A stretch of DNA of 64,000 bases from Pseudopyrenochaeta lycopersici (GCA_003313425.1 NHZP01000061.1:186001-250000), one strand, 5' to 3'; shown: positions 1-10,791, numbered from the stretch's first letter. The notes: a model not told the origin generated them from the sequence alone. Made by a program: numbers and translations.

Positions 1-150
1 TCTACCAGAAGAAAAACAAGAACTAATACAGTAGGGGACACCTCTTGTACTACGTACTAATAACCCACTGAGCGTGCACGCAGCGTTGTAACAAGATAAT
101 GTAGTTCCACGTGACTCTCCAAGCCCTCTGCAATATAGCAAAGTATCAGA

Positions 151-642
151 TTAAAGAGACTCACGACCAATGTGAGCCTCGACAATTGCATAAAGCCGTT
201 CCACTTCTACGCGTAACGCTTCCACCGACTGTAATAGTTCGGTACCACCGCCACGCCCTCTTCCGGGCTTACGACAAACACAAACACGCCGTGATGGAGA
301 CGTTCTCTCCATACGCGTACGCTTCGCATTCCTTGTCCCATCAGAGCCCTGATCGGAAGAAGACTCTTCAGAATCTACGATGCACCACCGCTTCCGTCGC
401 GGCTTACCCCTCGCCACCCGGTCTCGTGCAAACAATGGTGATGCACCTACAGCAGTACAGTTGATACTGTTAGGACCATCCGCCCCATTCGCTTCGCTGC
501 AAGAGGTACCCTGCGATGCATCCAGCACGCACTCATCATCGCCAACGATAAACCCATCGAGATCAGTATCCTCTGAATCTCCATCCGGCTCAGTACTAGA
601 CATTCCGTCATGGTTACGTGAACGCGCAGCCGCTGAAACCAT
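151..642 (-). CDS. Acidic/basic presumed nuclear protein (unit 0)
   Basis: This is a 163-codon frame with ATG at 642; a second in-frame ATG is at 603. The N-terminal half is acidic (about residues 20-38, DSEDTDLDG...GDDE). It is followed by a basic cluster KPRRKR at 80-85, a Ser/Glu patch at 88-100 that looks like CK2 substrate sequence, a second basic run NAKRTR at 105-110, RGRGGG at 128-133 and a Leu/Val heptad-like helix at 136-155. This composition suggests a nuclear, possibly nucleic-acid-binding, dimerising protein; I do not recognise a family. A GTGAGT donor (164) and CAG acceptor (128) near the stop would define a 37-nt intron giving another short C-terminus. Identical copies lie at 25357-25848 and 49035-49526. 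Confidence 0.6.
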   Translation of the reverse strand: MVSAAARSRNHDGMSSTEPDGDSEDTDLDGFIVGDDECVLDASQGTSCSEANGADGPNSINCTAVGASPLFARDRVARGKPRRKRWCIVDSEESSSDQGSDGTRNAKRTRMERTSPSRRVCVCRKPGRGRGGGTELLQSVEALRVEVERLYAIVEAHIGRESL

Positions 643-1170
643 GTAAGCTACTCCATATCAAACGCTATACATAACTGTATACAGCTACTACTTACAAGAC
701 TCCGTTATAAAATAAGACGCAACACTTGTTTGCGCCATAACAATAGTACGCTGTACACCCACCTCCGTGTACTCTTAGTTAAGAGTGTTGCTGGAAAACA
801 TCCGTCCCACCTCCGTGAAAACAGAGAAGCTGTTATGATTATATACCTCTCTATCTTGCGCACTGCCAAGACACACTAGTCCCTACGAGGCAGAGGCGTG
901 CCTACTCCCTATGTCTACATTCATAGACCAATCAGAATTTTATTCTGAGAAAGAGTGGGCAAGCAGTGATCATCTGATCAGCACGCGCCCGTGCTCTGCG
1001 TTGCTTAGTAAGTGCAGCGCCTCTAGTCTTTAAAAAGACTAACCCTTCGGTACTCCCTCCAGTCGTAGGCTCTGCTTAGATGTAAAGTGTCCAGGGTCTC
1101 CAGCACGAGGCTGGTGACCACTTGACAACTTTCTAGTGAAAGGAATCATATATAGCACTCGAAAGTTGTC
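643..1170 (-). promoter_or_regulatory. Unit 0 leader: TATA, CCAAT, stem-loops, core
   Basis: TATA is at 839-845 and CCAAT at 928-932. GATCATCTGATC forms a hairpin at 968-979 and AGTCT/AGACT another near 1028-1042. The core at 1121-1170 is short class. The 5' part (650-830) is unusually long and not shared with family-gene cassettes. Confidence 0.7.
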
Positions 1171-1514
1171 GGAGGGGCCCGTGCGCGCAAAAATAGCGCC
1201 ACAGCATCCCAACGTGACTCTCCCGAGCCACAGCCAACCTGACTCGGCGTGCCCTCCAGCCACAAGGAAAATGGACTTAGGCATTTTTTTTTGAGAGGAT
1301 TGACATTCCGTCTAAAGGGTAAGGTCCCTAAATAACATAGCTCCGCACAACAACTTCCTTGTTACAATAATGATAATACTATAATTAACGTCTCAGTAAC
1401 TACGTGTGATAAAAATAAGGATTAATAAATCAACGTACTTTACAACACAGTAAACAACTAGTGCTACACGCCATACCCATATGTAAAATATAGAGGAACT
1501 TACTGCTAACCGTT

Positions 1515-2306
1515 TTACCAACAACGACGGCAAGTCAGCCAGTCCTCTCCTGACGGTTGTACTATTCCTACTGCATCGCTGAGTCCAGCAAACCAGTCAG
1601 ACGTTCCAAACGGCCATACACCCGAAAATTCATCTAAGCGAGTAAACCTTGATGAAACACCACGTGCATACACACAAGGCTCACATATCCAGTTGAGAGT
1701 ACATGCGCAGTCCACCCGCGTATTAAAAAACCCTTCGTCTAACGAATACAACAATACAGACGTCATAAAAGCATCCGCAGTCTGCCCTTCAGGTGTTGTG
1801 ATAAGAGGAAGAATGCGCTGCATCAACACATCTACTGTCTCTACCGAAAGCTCCGCCAAAACAACTAAGCTCCGCATTGCCACATACCAGAGCACGTCCA
1901 CCTTGAGAACTAAGAGAGACTGCCGGGTGGCCCCCTGCGCAACAAAATACTTATAGTCTTCCAGACAAAACTTGTGTCCTTGTGCTACACACTCTATAGG
2001 AAGGCGTCCGCTCTCCCTGGTAATCCAACAAGATTTTTTACCTGACAAATCTATATGTACGGTAAGAGACATACCACGCTCCACTAAAACTGTTACTCCG
2101 TTAGTTAGGCACTCCCCAACTCAATCTGTCTCTAGACAACAAGAAAGACACTCACCAGGCACGTGATTCCTCACCGCTTCATGTTCCACGGGTGTCTCTA
2201 CAGACACAGCAGAAGAAGATCCTTCCTGTACCCTATCTATTACAGATGGGAAACTATTTGTAGCACTAGGACCCGCCATAGTGCCCTGTCCAGGCCGCGA
2301 CACCAT
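1515..2306 (-). CDS. Cys/His-rich family protein, spliced (unit 1)
   Basis: Exon 1 is 2156-2306 (ATG 2306) and exon 2 is 1515-2089. The 66-nt intron has donor GTGAGT at 2155 and acceptor CAG at 2092-2090. Splicing is phase 1 and joins the exons at a conserved x-L-V-E-R-G context. Exon 1 ends in the VRxHV motif. Exon 2 shows the family plan: a WW/CW-x-T-x-ESG motif, C-x4-H-x2-C, an LLVLKVD strand, a helix FAELSVETxDVL-x2-RILPL, C-x-C-x5-C-x2-C, a VWPFG...DWFAGxSDAVG block and a final Trp-Leu-x-Cys-type end. The seven Cys/His residues suggest zinc binding. No known family is recognised. TATA is at 2388 and CCAAT at 2478. Confidence 0.75.
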
Positions 2307-2738
2307 CGCAGTATACTAGAACAAAAGAAGCCTCAAGGAACTGAGGAAGTGCAACACCTCCGTGAACGGGGAAGGGGCTCCCCCCTCTTATATGTTGATA
2401 TCCATGCTGTCTCTACCAAGAGAACCTAGTCCCTACGAGGCAAGCGTCTGCCCCTTCCATGTAGTTATATCCATAAACCAATCAGACAACTGATTGAACG
2501 CGTTGTGGGGCCAAGAGTGTCTCCCACGTGCCCACTGTGATCATCTGATCTGCACAGTCCGTGCTCCTGTGGGCTTACAGGGGTCTTTGCCTCTAAACTA
2601 ATTCTAGTTTAACACTTCGTTACTCCCTCCAGTCGTAGGCAAAGCTTAGAGTAAAGCCGTCGTGGTCCCGAGCGCAAGGCTCTCGACCACTTGACAACTT
2701 TCTAGTGAAAGGAATCATATATAGCACTCGAAAGTTGT
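2307..2738 (-). promoter_or_regulatory. Unit 1 leader and core
   Basis: TATA 2388-2393, CCAAT 2478-2482, GATCATCTGATC 2539-2550, outer GCCCAC/GTGGGC stem around it, GTGGTC/GACCAC stem near 2661-2690, short-class core 2690-2738. Confidence 0.75.
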
Positions 2739-3140
2739 CGGAGGGGCCCGTGCCCCAACTCGACCCGTCTGTGCGCAGAACGCGCCACAGCTCCATGTGA
2801 CCTGGCATCGCCTCCAGCCACAATTCCTGTGGACTTAGTCAAAATTTCTTGAGAGATTTGATGTTCCATCCCAGGGCGTCCACACCCTTACTGACCAAGC
2901 TGCGCACCACAATTTCTTAGTGCTTAACAAGGCACTGCCATTACAATATTAGCCTCCTATTCGATAACAAAAAATTAGATATATCTAAAATAAACAAACG
3001 TACCCATAATGCTACACAAATAGGTTATACCATACCAAAGAGCTTTATGATACTAAGGTATTATAAAAAGCACAAAGTCAGTATGTACTCTGTCTTTACC
3101 TTAGCATACTCTGTATCTTACCTAACATTCCTGCTACATC

Positions 3141-3875
3141 CTACTCAAAACGGCAAGAGAGCCACTCAACGCCGTCAGGCTGTATCATGCCTACCGCATC
3201 ACTGACCCCAGTAAACCAGTCTCGCTTTCCAAACGGCCATACACCCGAAAATCGGTCTACCAGAACAAACCTTGGTGACTCATGGCTTACCCATGCGCAA
3301 GGCTCACACTGTGTGTACAAGCTACACACGCAGTCGACCCGCGTACTATAGTGCCCGAAGCGCATTCGACGGAACATTTCTTCGACAACAGAAGCCTCCG
3401 CAGCCTGCCCATCCGGCAGTATAAGAATAGGTAGAATGCGCTCCACCAGCACATCCAGCGCCTCTACCGAGAGCTCCGCAAATGCAACCATCGTTTCCCT
3501 CTCGTTCTGATCCACTGTCTCCACCTTCACGACAAGAAACGCCTGTCGAGTTCCCCTATCGGCGCGAAATTCTTCGCTGAACACTACATACTTCGTATGT
3601 CGTAGCAATACACACTTCTGCGGTGGTTGCCCACTCTCCTTGGTGAGCCACCAAGACTGTCTTCCCGACAATTCTATACAGAACGTAAGGGACACAGCTT
3701 GCTCCACAAACTCTGTGATCATGTTAGTTGGGGAGATGCCCAACAAGCACTGGAAGGTTCACCTACCTGGCACTTGCCTCCGCACCTGTTCAATGTTTAC
3801 AGCTGTCCCAGGGAAGGGGGAGCCCCTCTGACCCGACACAAGCGTGTCCAGTGACACTACATGACCGTCACCCAT
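3141..3875 (-). CDS. Cys/His-rich family protein with displaced start (unit 2)
   Basis: Exon 2 is 3141-3712. The 54-nt intron is 3713-3766 (donor GTAGGT, hairpin GTTGGG/CCCAAC, branch ACTAAC). Exon 1 runs right from 3767 and carries the SPFPGT...IEQVRRQVP pattern. The start seen in sister genes is missing: 3905-3917 reads GCGATGAAGTCGC on the plus strand, that is, the start palindrome in inverted orientation. The first usable in-frame ATG is at 3875, about ten codons inside. The third ligand of the C-x4-H-x2-C motif is Tyr here, while the CxC...CxxC motif is intact. The gene is probably still expressible from the internal ATG. Confidence 0.65.
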
Positions 3876-3917
3876 AGCCACTACGGGAGCCTCCTGCCCG
3901 GCTTGCGATGAAGTCGC

Positions 3918-4307
3918 AATAAAGTTTTAAAAAACACTCCGTAAAAACAGGTCCTCTGTTCATGTTATATCCACCTCCTCTCACCAAGAGCACCTAGTCC
4001 CTAGGGAGCAACGGAGTGCCTATTCCATGTAATTATATCCATAAACCAATCAGCGTACTGATTGAAAGGGTAGTGGGGCCAAGAGTGCCTCCCACGTGCC
4101 CACTGTGATCATCTGATCCGCACCGTCCGTGCTCCTGTGGGCTTACAGGGTGCAGCGCCCCTAGTCTCCAAGGAGTCTAACCCTTCGGTATTCGTTCCAC
4201 TCATGGGCTCTGCTTAGATGTAAAGTGGCAAGGGTAACCAGCGCAAGGCTGGTGACCACTTGACAACTTTCTAGTGAAAGGAATCATATATAGCACTCGA
4301 AAGTTGT
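3918..4307 (-). promoter_or_regulatory. Unit 2 leader and core
   Basis: TATA 3965-3970, CCAAT 4046-4050, GATCATCTGATC 4107-4118 inside a GCCCAC (4098-4103)/GTGGGC (4137-4142) stem, CCAGC/GCTGG hairpin near 4238-4252, short-class core 4259-4307. Confidence 0.75.
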
Positions 4308-4716
4308 CGGAGAGGCCTGTGCGCACAATCTGCGCCACAGCAACCCATGTCTGCGCTCTCTCGAGCCACACCCCCAGGTGACTCAGCCTGTCTTCCAGCC
4401 ACAACAAAATTGGACTTAGCCAATTTTTATTTTTTTTTTGGAGAGATGGTGTTCCATCCTGAGGGCTCCCACCCTTACTGACCGAGCTCCGCACCACGAT
4501 TTCTTCGTTCTTTTTTTTTTTGGCTTCTGTACAGAACCTACATATCTTAGTTAGTCTAGCTTATACTATGTAGGGTACGTATTTAAGTACATTTGTCTTT
4601 GGGAATGCGTGCCTCCTACGTTATAACTCACCCGATCTAGGCTACCGCTCTATCCATATACTAATGCCGTTCCATAAGGTAAACAGGCTACCTCCTCTCT
4701 TAACGATACACCCGCT

Positions 4717-5494
4717 CTACGAACAACTCAGCCAGTCTGCGTCCTGCGGTTTTCGTATTCCAATAGCGTCGCTGAGTCCAGTAAACCAATCTCCCTCTCC
4801 AAACGGCCATACACCGTAAAATCGATCTAGTCGATGAAATCGTGGCGGGGAATCGTCTACCGATACACAAGGCTTACACATCTTATCCTGTGTGCACCCA
4901 CAGTCCACGCTGGTGCTGTACCACCCATTATCCAACAGGTGCAGCACTTCGTCAACAACAAAAGCATCCACTAACTGGCCTTCCGGCGTTGTGATAAGAG
5001 GTAGAATGCGCCGTATAAGCACATCAAGGGCCTCTACTGAGAGCTCCGCAAATACAACTAGACTCCGCACTGCCCCATACCTGAGGATGTCCACCTTAAG
5101 GACCAGGAGCGACTGCCGGGTCCCACCCTCTGCAATAAACTGCTCATACTCATCTAGACACGTCCTGTGCTGTTCCTCTACACACTGCCAATGAGGCTGC
5201 CCGCTCTCCTTGGTTACCCACCAGGAACACCTTCCCGACGCATTCATGCTGAGCGTAAGAGACACACCGCGTTCCACTAAACCTGTTACTCCGTGAGTTG
5301 GCCTGACCAACTTCTCCCGTGTTTAGAAGACAAAGACACTGACTGTGCACGTGATCCCTCACCAGCTGCTGTTCCATGGGTGTCCCTACGGACAATGCGG
5401 AAGAACTTCCTTCCTGCAACCCATCTATAAGAGATGGGGACAAACTCATGCTAGAGGCAGCCGCCTGTCTATCGTCCATAGTACACGACTCCAT
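4717..5494 (-). CDS. Cys/His-rich family protein, spliced (unit 3)
   Basis: Exon 1 is 5344-5494 (ATG 5494, MESCTMDD...) and exon 2 is 4717-5282. The intron (61 nt) has the weaker donor GTCAGT, a GTTGG/CCAAC hairpin and acceptor CAG at 5285-5283. Exon 1 is of the LQEGSSSALSV type. Exon 2 keeps C-x4-H-x2-C (CVEEQHRTC) and C-x-C-x5-C-x2-C (CGCTQDKMCKPC), and ends in Ala-Asp-Trp-Leu-Ser-Cys-Ser. An upstream open frame reaches into the leader at 5599 but lacks support as coding sequence. Confidence 0.75.
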
Positions 5495-5900
5495 CGGAAA
5501 GCAAAACAAGGAAAAAGTTTCCTTAAGGAATGTAGAACCACTCCATGCCAACAGATCCTCTGTTGTAATTATATAGATATCTACCATGGTCTCCGCCAAG
5601 GAATACTAGTCCCTAGTGGGCGAAGAAACGCACACTCCCTATGTCTACATTCATAGACCAATCAGACAACTGATTGAAAAAAAAAGTGGGCAAGCAGCGA
5701 TCCGATGATCAGCACGCGCCCGTGCTCTGCTATGCTTAGTAAGTGCATTGCCTCTAAACTAATTCTAGTTTAACCCTTCGGTACTCGTTCCACTCGTTGG
5801 CAAAGCTTACATGTAAAGTGACAAGGGTAAGGAGCGCAAGGCTCCTGACCACTTGACAACTTTCTAGTGAAAGGAATCATATATAGCACTCGAAAGTTGA
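5495..5900 (-). promoter_or_regulatory. Unit 3 leader and core
   Basis: TATA 5569-5575, CCAAT 5658-5662, variant junction hairpin GATCCGATGATC 5699-5710, short-class core 5852-5900. Confidence 0.75.
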
Positions 5901-7432
5901 TTTCTGGTCTGTGCGCGCAGAATCCGCGCCACACCACCCCCTGTCCGCTCATCGCGCCACGCTGTCCCAACGTGACTGTCAGCCACACGCCCTGTGGACT
6001 TAGCAAATTTTTTTTGGAAATTCCATCTGAAGGGCTCACACCCTTAACAACTGAGCTCCGCACCCAACATTCTTTGCTCTTCTTCCCGAATCTACAAACC
6101 TTACATCGTACCATTAGTAACTATTCTATAGTTTTTGGGTTATCCTTATTTTAATGAATTTGGAATACTGTAAATAAACAAAAAGTACTTACTATTACCA
6201 AATGTACTTTTTTTGGGTTACTACATCTTAACCTGTCTCTTACTAGATACGACTCTGATAGACCACGTCTTCTTATAACCATCTAGCTGTCCTATAGACA
6301 TGACTGCTACTCCATAACCTTATGGCTGTACTACTCCTACTGTGTTGCTGATCCTACTCAACTACATACGCTTCCTATTGAGATAAACTCTATCAAATCC
6401 ATTGGAATGGGAAAACCTCCCTGACGCGGGCCTTATGCGTCTGCAAGGCCTACAGAAACCGAACTCGTTACATCCGCAGTCTACACTGCTGAGGAGGTTT
6501 CTCTAGCAGTATATGGAGCATACTCCATCAAGCTCTACAGCGTCTGCCCTCTGCCCCGACGACAGAATGAGAAGGGGTAAAATACTCTGCAAGACGATGT
6601 CTAATGCCTCTAGAGAGAGCTTCGCAAATACAACGAGACAAAGAGTCTCGCCCTAGTAGTTCGTATCTGCCTTGAATACAAGGAGCGACTGTTGCGTCCC
6701 TCCCTGTCTACAGAGTTCTCCGTAGCGGTGAAGACACTCCGTGTGTTTCTGCGAAATGCATTCGCGGGGAGGCTGCCCGCTCTCTTTGGTTACCCACCAA
6801 TGTCGTCTGCCTGGCAAATCTGCCTAGGTAGTTAGTGACACACGCCGCTCCACTAGGGCTACTACTCTATCAGTTACAGTACCCAACTGATTGCGTGTCA
6901 GAAGAGAAAGATACTCACTGTGCACGTGATCTCTCAACGCTGTGGATGTCCCTACAGACACTGGGCAGCGACATCCTGCCTGTACCCCATCTACTATAGA
7001 TAGGAGGGTGGTTGTGCAAGCGGACCCCGCAAAAGCACACTATCCAGTATGCGACCCCATCGCAAAGTAGAAATAAAAAAGGATCCCTCAAGGGACTGCC
7101 ACACTCCGTAGAAACAGATCCTCTGTTGTTCCTATATACCTCTCTCTCTTGAGCGCTGCCAAGAAATACTAGTCCCTAGTAAGCAATAGAATGCACATTC
7201 CATGACTCTATAGACATAGACCAATTAAATCATAGATTTAGCTGGAGTGGGGCCAAGAGTGTCTCCCACGTGCCCACAACAGTCAGATGACCCGCACAGT
7301 CCGTGCTTTTGTAGGCTTACAAGGGGCAGAGGCCCTAGCCTACAAGTAGTCTAACACTCCGCTTCTCGTTCCACTCGTGGCCACAGCTTAAGGTAAAGTT
7401 ACATGGGTCAGAAGCGCAAGGCTCCTGACCAC
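5852..7432. repeat. Whole-cassette duplication, units 4 and 28
   Basis: Matches 43672-45252 (offset 37820, 1580 bp). Both carry the same decayed gene. The flanking cassettes differ. Confidence 0.9.
6310..7060 (-). pseudogene. Decayed Cys/His-rich family gene (unit 4)
   Basis: The start palindrome is present (ATG 7060, GCGATGGGGTCGC) but a TAG follows after six codons. Further left, six-frame inspection still shows family landmarks: the KESGQPP-type segment near 6770-6800, the LSLEALDIV-type helix near 6600-6640, and a terminal ISNTVGVVQP-like segment near 6325. Stops and frame changes separate them. The leader to its right, with TATA and CCAAT, is undamaged and the unit keeps the normal length (1580 bp). 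A near-identical copy, equally broken, is at 44130-44880. Confidence 0.75.
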
Positions 7433-7490
7433 TTGACAACTTTCTAGTGAAAGGAATCATATATAGGCTGCGCCACACTAGAAAAGTTGA
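7061..7490 (-). promoter_or_regulatory. Unit 4 leader and core
   Basis: TATA 7133-7138, CCAAT 7221-7225, GTCAGATGAC 7282-7291 inside a GCCCACAA (7272)/TTGTAGGC (7309-7316) stem, long-class core 7432-7490. It is intact although the gene is broken. Confidence 0.75.
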
Positions 7491-7875
7491 TTTCTGCCCC
7501 GTGCGCACAATCTGCGCCACACCCCCAGGTGACCCAACATGGCCCTCCAGCCACAACAAAATGGACTTAGCCAATTTTCGACGATTGATTTTTCAAAACA
7601 TCGTCCATCCAACAAAAACATTCCATAGTTACCACGACCATAACATACAGACAACAGCTGAAAAAAACGAGCTTTCCGATTACTTGTAAAATACGCAGAC
7701 TGCTCTGCATCACAAACACTTAAAATAAGTATCATTAATACTACACTCTGATATTACATAGGAAGACATTCTACATACGTACAAAATTAACACAATAGTA
7801 AATTGCATGCCGCCCATACTCATGTCGACACTGTCATAGTGTAAACCTACACAACATAGTGAACACCCTAAACTC

Positions 7876-8621
7876 CTATGGTACTCCATACACAGACCCT
7901 GTAGATGTAGTAAAACAACAACTAAGCCACGGGAACTTAGTAATATCTCTCACCTTCGGGATATCGAGCGCATCTGTAACCCCAGTAAACCACCTCCGCT
8001 CTGGACACGGATATACACCTGTAAATCCATTCCGCCACACCCACATCGCTCCGCTTCCTACGTTACTTCGGCAAGCCTGACAAACAGCGGCTAATGGACT
8101 ACAGTCACACTCTGTAGACACCCCGTATCCACCTCTTGACAAGAACGACGACATAAGCTGCGCCGCGTCCGCTGACGAAGCCACAACATCCCATTGGGGC
8201 AATACTCGCCCAAGTAGATTACACACGCTATACGTAGAAAGCTCCGCAAGACAAACCTCCGGTTGTTGGCTGTCAATGACAAAAACAACAGCAAGATACG
8301 CTGTTGGATAAGGCTGTCGAGCTTCATCCCATACACAACTCGAACATTCTGTCTCCCGACAACGCTGGGGCAGCTGCCCGCTCTCCTTGTTGAGCCACCA
8401 CTGTACAGACTCTGCACGAGCTACGCAGGTCACAGACACAGACCGTACCACAAAGTCTGTGACTCCATTAGCGACTGGCCAGCCGGCGCACTACGATACA
8501 AACCGTTGAGATACACCTCTAACAACTTCAGCGTATCCACTGTGGAAAGCGGCCCTACCGGCACACCTGAAGTAATAGATGCCACGCTCCCGCTGCCACA
8601 ACACTCCGTAGAGCGATCCAT
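7876..8621 (-). CDS. Divergent Cys-rich family protein, spliced (unit 5)
   Basis: Exon 1 is 8495-8621 (ATG 8621 in a GCGATGGATCGC palindrome) and exon 2 is 7876-8456. The inferred intron of 38 nt (8457-8494) has donor GTAGTG, a small GCC/GGC hairpin, branch CGCTAATGG and acceptor CAG, and keeps phase 1. The C-x4-H-x2-C His is replaced by Cys (CRETECSSC) and the second motif is CDC...CxxC. The VWPFG block is changed to VYPCPERRWFTGVTDALD. A canonical TATAAAAG lies at 8766-8772. The leader is shortened and lacks the CCAAT segment. Confidence 0.65.
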
Positions 8622-9060
8622 CGCACCTAAGCTATGTACAACATGTACTGTCGTATGACGCTTATCTAAGCTTCATCATATTAACTCCATACCCTTCGCT
8701 CCCGAAGAAAAAAAGGACATACCTTAACGCACTCCTTGCGTGATTGCACAGTGGCGCAAACCACTTTTATATTGAAAAGCGTCTATCCAGCAATTGGACT
8801 ACGCCAAGAGAAGATCATTCCATAACAAGCGATGAACCGCCCACTCCATGTGTTCCCGCCTCCACGTGACAAAAAGGCTAGCGCTTACAGGGGGCAGCGC
8901 CTCTAGGCTTTAAAAAGCCTAACCCTCCGGTGCTATCTCCAATAGCAGGCCCTGCTTAACGGTAAAGTGGCAAGGGTAACCAGCACGAGGCTGGTGACCA
9001 CTTGACAACTTTCTAGTGAAAGGAATCATATATAGGCAAAACGCCACACTAGAAAGTTGA
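8622..9060 (-). promoter_or_regulatory. Unit 5 leader, shortened, and core
   Basis: TATAAAAG (minus) is at 8766-8772. The CCAAT box and the junction hairpins are missing between about 8800 and 8880; the proximal stem-loops from 8881 on are kept, including a perfect GCTAT/ATAGC hairpin. Long-class core 9001-9060. Confidence 0.7.
9001..9060. repeat. Core hairpin, long class (type example)
   Basis: The arms CTTTCTAGTG and CACTAGAAAG pair perfectly around GGAATCATATATA and an inner GGC...GCC stem-loop. In long-class copies the inner loop varies: GGCAAAACGCC, GGCTGCGCC, GGCTTTTCGCC, GGCGGTTCGCC and GGCGGAACGCC. Short-class copies (for example 1121-1170) lack the inner stem and end CACTCGAAAG or CACAAGAAAG. 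The copy at 35802 reads ATAAGGG in place of ATATAGG, and the copy at 38947 has CTTGCTCAAC. All forty share one orientation. The element contains TATATA readable on either strand and marks the edges of the duplicated cassettes. Whether it acts as promoter, recombination site or replication signal is not shown by sequence. Confidence 0.9.
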
Positions 9061-9988
9061 GGGAGGGTCTGTGCGCGAAATCCGCGCCACACCCAGCTGA
9101 CCCAACGTGCCCTCCAGCCACAACAAAATTGGACTTAGCCAATTTTTATTTTTTTTCGACAGGATTGACGTTCCATCCTGAGGGCTCCCACCCTTACTGA
9201 CTGACCTCCGCACCACAACTTCTTTAGTGTTCCTGCTTTCTGCGGGGCCTGTACGCTACCGTTAGTATATCGTAAAATGTACAATGACTTTATTTTGGGG
9301 GAAAGAAAATAAACCATATACTGTATAAAATACATACTTGCTGTTACAGGCCGTACTACGTCCTATCCTACTACTCAACACCTATCTCCATAGATTTGCT
9401 AGATATCTGTGTCTTACTCTTCCTATCGCTGTCCCTATACACAACTCAGCCAGTCTTCGCCTTCCGGCTGAACTTCTCCAACAGCGTCACTGATCCCAGC
9501 GAACCAGTCAGACCTTCCGAATGGCCATACCTCATAAAATCTATCCAGCCAGTGAAACCTCGATGAAATCCGTTGCGCACACGCACAAGGCTGACAGATC
9601 CTATCGAGAATACATGCGCAGTCCACCCGCGTACTGTAGTACCCTTCCTCTAAAACGTAGAACAATCTACGTACCGTAACAGAAGAAGCAACCGCAGCTT
9701 GCCCACTAGGCAATGCGATAAGCGGCAGTACCCGCTGCAGAAACACATCTAGTGTCTCCAGAGAGAGGTCCGCAAATGCAACGCGGCTCTGCACTACACC
9801 CCTAACCAAGGTATCCACCTTGAAGACCAGGAGAGACTGCCGGATGGGACCCTGTGCACAGAGTTCCTTATGAGCGTTTAAACACTCCGCGTGCTTCTGA
9901 GAAATACACTGTCGAGGGAGCTGCCCGCTCTCCTTGGTCAACCACGCGGATTGTCTCCCCGACAAATCGAAATAGAGAGTAAGAGAAA
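9001..9988. repeat. Half-cassette duplication, units 6 and 9
   Basis: Matches 13704-14692 (offset 4704). The left edge is the core. The right edge lies within the first codons of exon 2 (AAGAGAAACGCAG versus AAGAGATACTCCA), after which intron, exon 1 and leader are unrelated. Confidence 0.9.
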
Positions 9989-10212
9989 CGCAGTGTCCCA
10001 CCAGCTCTGTGACGATATCAGTTGGGAGGGGATACCCAACCTGAGAAAAGAAGTACATACTTACGTTGAACGTGCCTCCGCACCCATTGAAGATTGTTGG
10101 CTGTCCCAGGAAAGGGCTCCCCCTTCTCGCCAGGCAAGAGCGTATCTACTGCTAACAAGCGACTATCATCCATAGCCTCTATGGGAGCACCCTGTCCCTG
10201 TAGCGACTCCAT
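9435..10212 (-). CDS. Cys/His-rich family protein, spliced (unit 6)
   Basis: Exon 1 is 10065-10212 (ATG 10212, MESLQGQG...) and carries the GEPFPGT...VRRHV pattern. Exon 2 is 9435-10006. The intron is 58 nt with a strong GTAAGT donor, a GTTGGG/CCCAAC hairpin and acceptor CAG. Exon 2 has CISQKHAEC and CACILDRICQPC. From the left core to the first codons of exon 2 it is identical to unit 9 (offset 4704), but exon 1 and the intron are unrelated there, so the two genes are exon-level chimeras of each other. Confidence 0.75.
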
Positions 10213-10609
10213 CGCAAAGCAAAAAGAATGAAAAAAAGACACTCCGTACAAACAGCTCCCCTGTTATTATTATATACCTCTGTCTCTTGCACCCTGCAAA
10301 GACCAACTACTACATAGTAAGCAGCGGAGTGCCCATTCCATGTTGTCTACATTCATAGACCAATCAAATGACTGATTGAAAAAAAGAGTGGCAAAGAAGA
10401 GTCAGATGACCCGCACCGTCCGTGCTCTGCTCTGCTTACTAAGTACTTGCCCCTAAACTAATTCTAGTTTAACGCTCCGCTGCCCACTCCGTAGGCGTGA
10501 CAAGTTTAACGGTAAAGCCGTCGTAGCCAGGAGCACAAGGCTCCTGACCACTTGACAACTTTCTAGTGAAAGGAATCATATATAGGCAAAACGCCACACT
10601 AGAAAGTTG
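10213..10609 (-). promoter_or_regulatory. Unit 6 leader and core
   Basis: TATA 10270-10276, CCAAT 10360-10364, GTCAGATGAC 10401-10410, long-class core 10551-10609. The last 130 bp before the core match unit 35's leader. Confidence 0.75.
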
Positions 10610-10791
10610 TCGGAGGGGCCCGTGCCCCATCACAACCCATGTCTGCGCTCCCCGCGCCACACCCAACGTGACCCAACGTGACTGTCAGCCACACACAAAA
10701 TGGACTTACGCATTTTTTCTTGGAGAAGATTCGATGTTCCATCTGAAGGGCTCACACCCTTAACAATATAGCTCCGTACCACTCCAGTACA

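Noticed and set aside
2148..2170. CACGTG motifs as specific E-box regulators
   Set aside because: Many CACGTG sites near exon 1 ends are coding (His-Val) sequence, and those in leaders occur only in some units; no consistent regulatory placement.
5770..6114. Minus-strand frames crossing the core (many contain FRVLYMIPFTRKLSS)
   Set aside because: They are translations of the conserved core DNA itself and change frame and length between units; conservation is at the DNA level.
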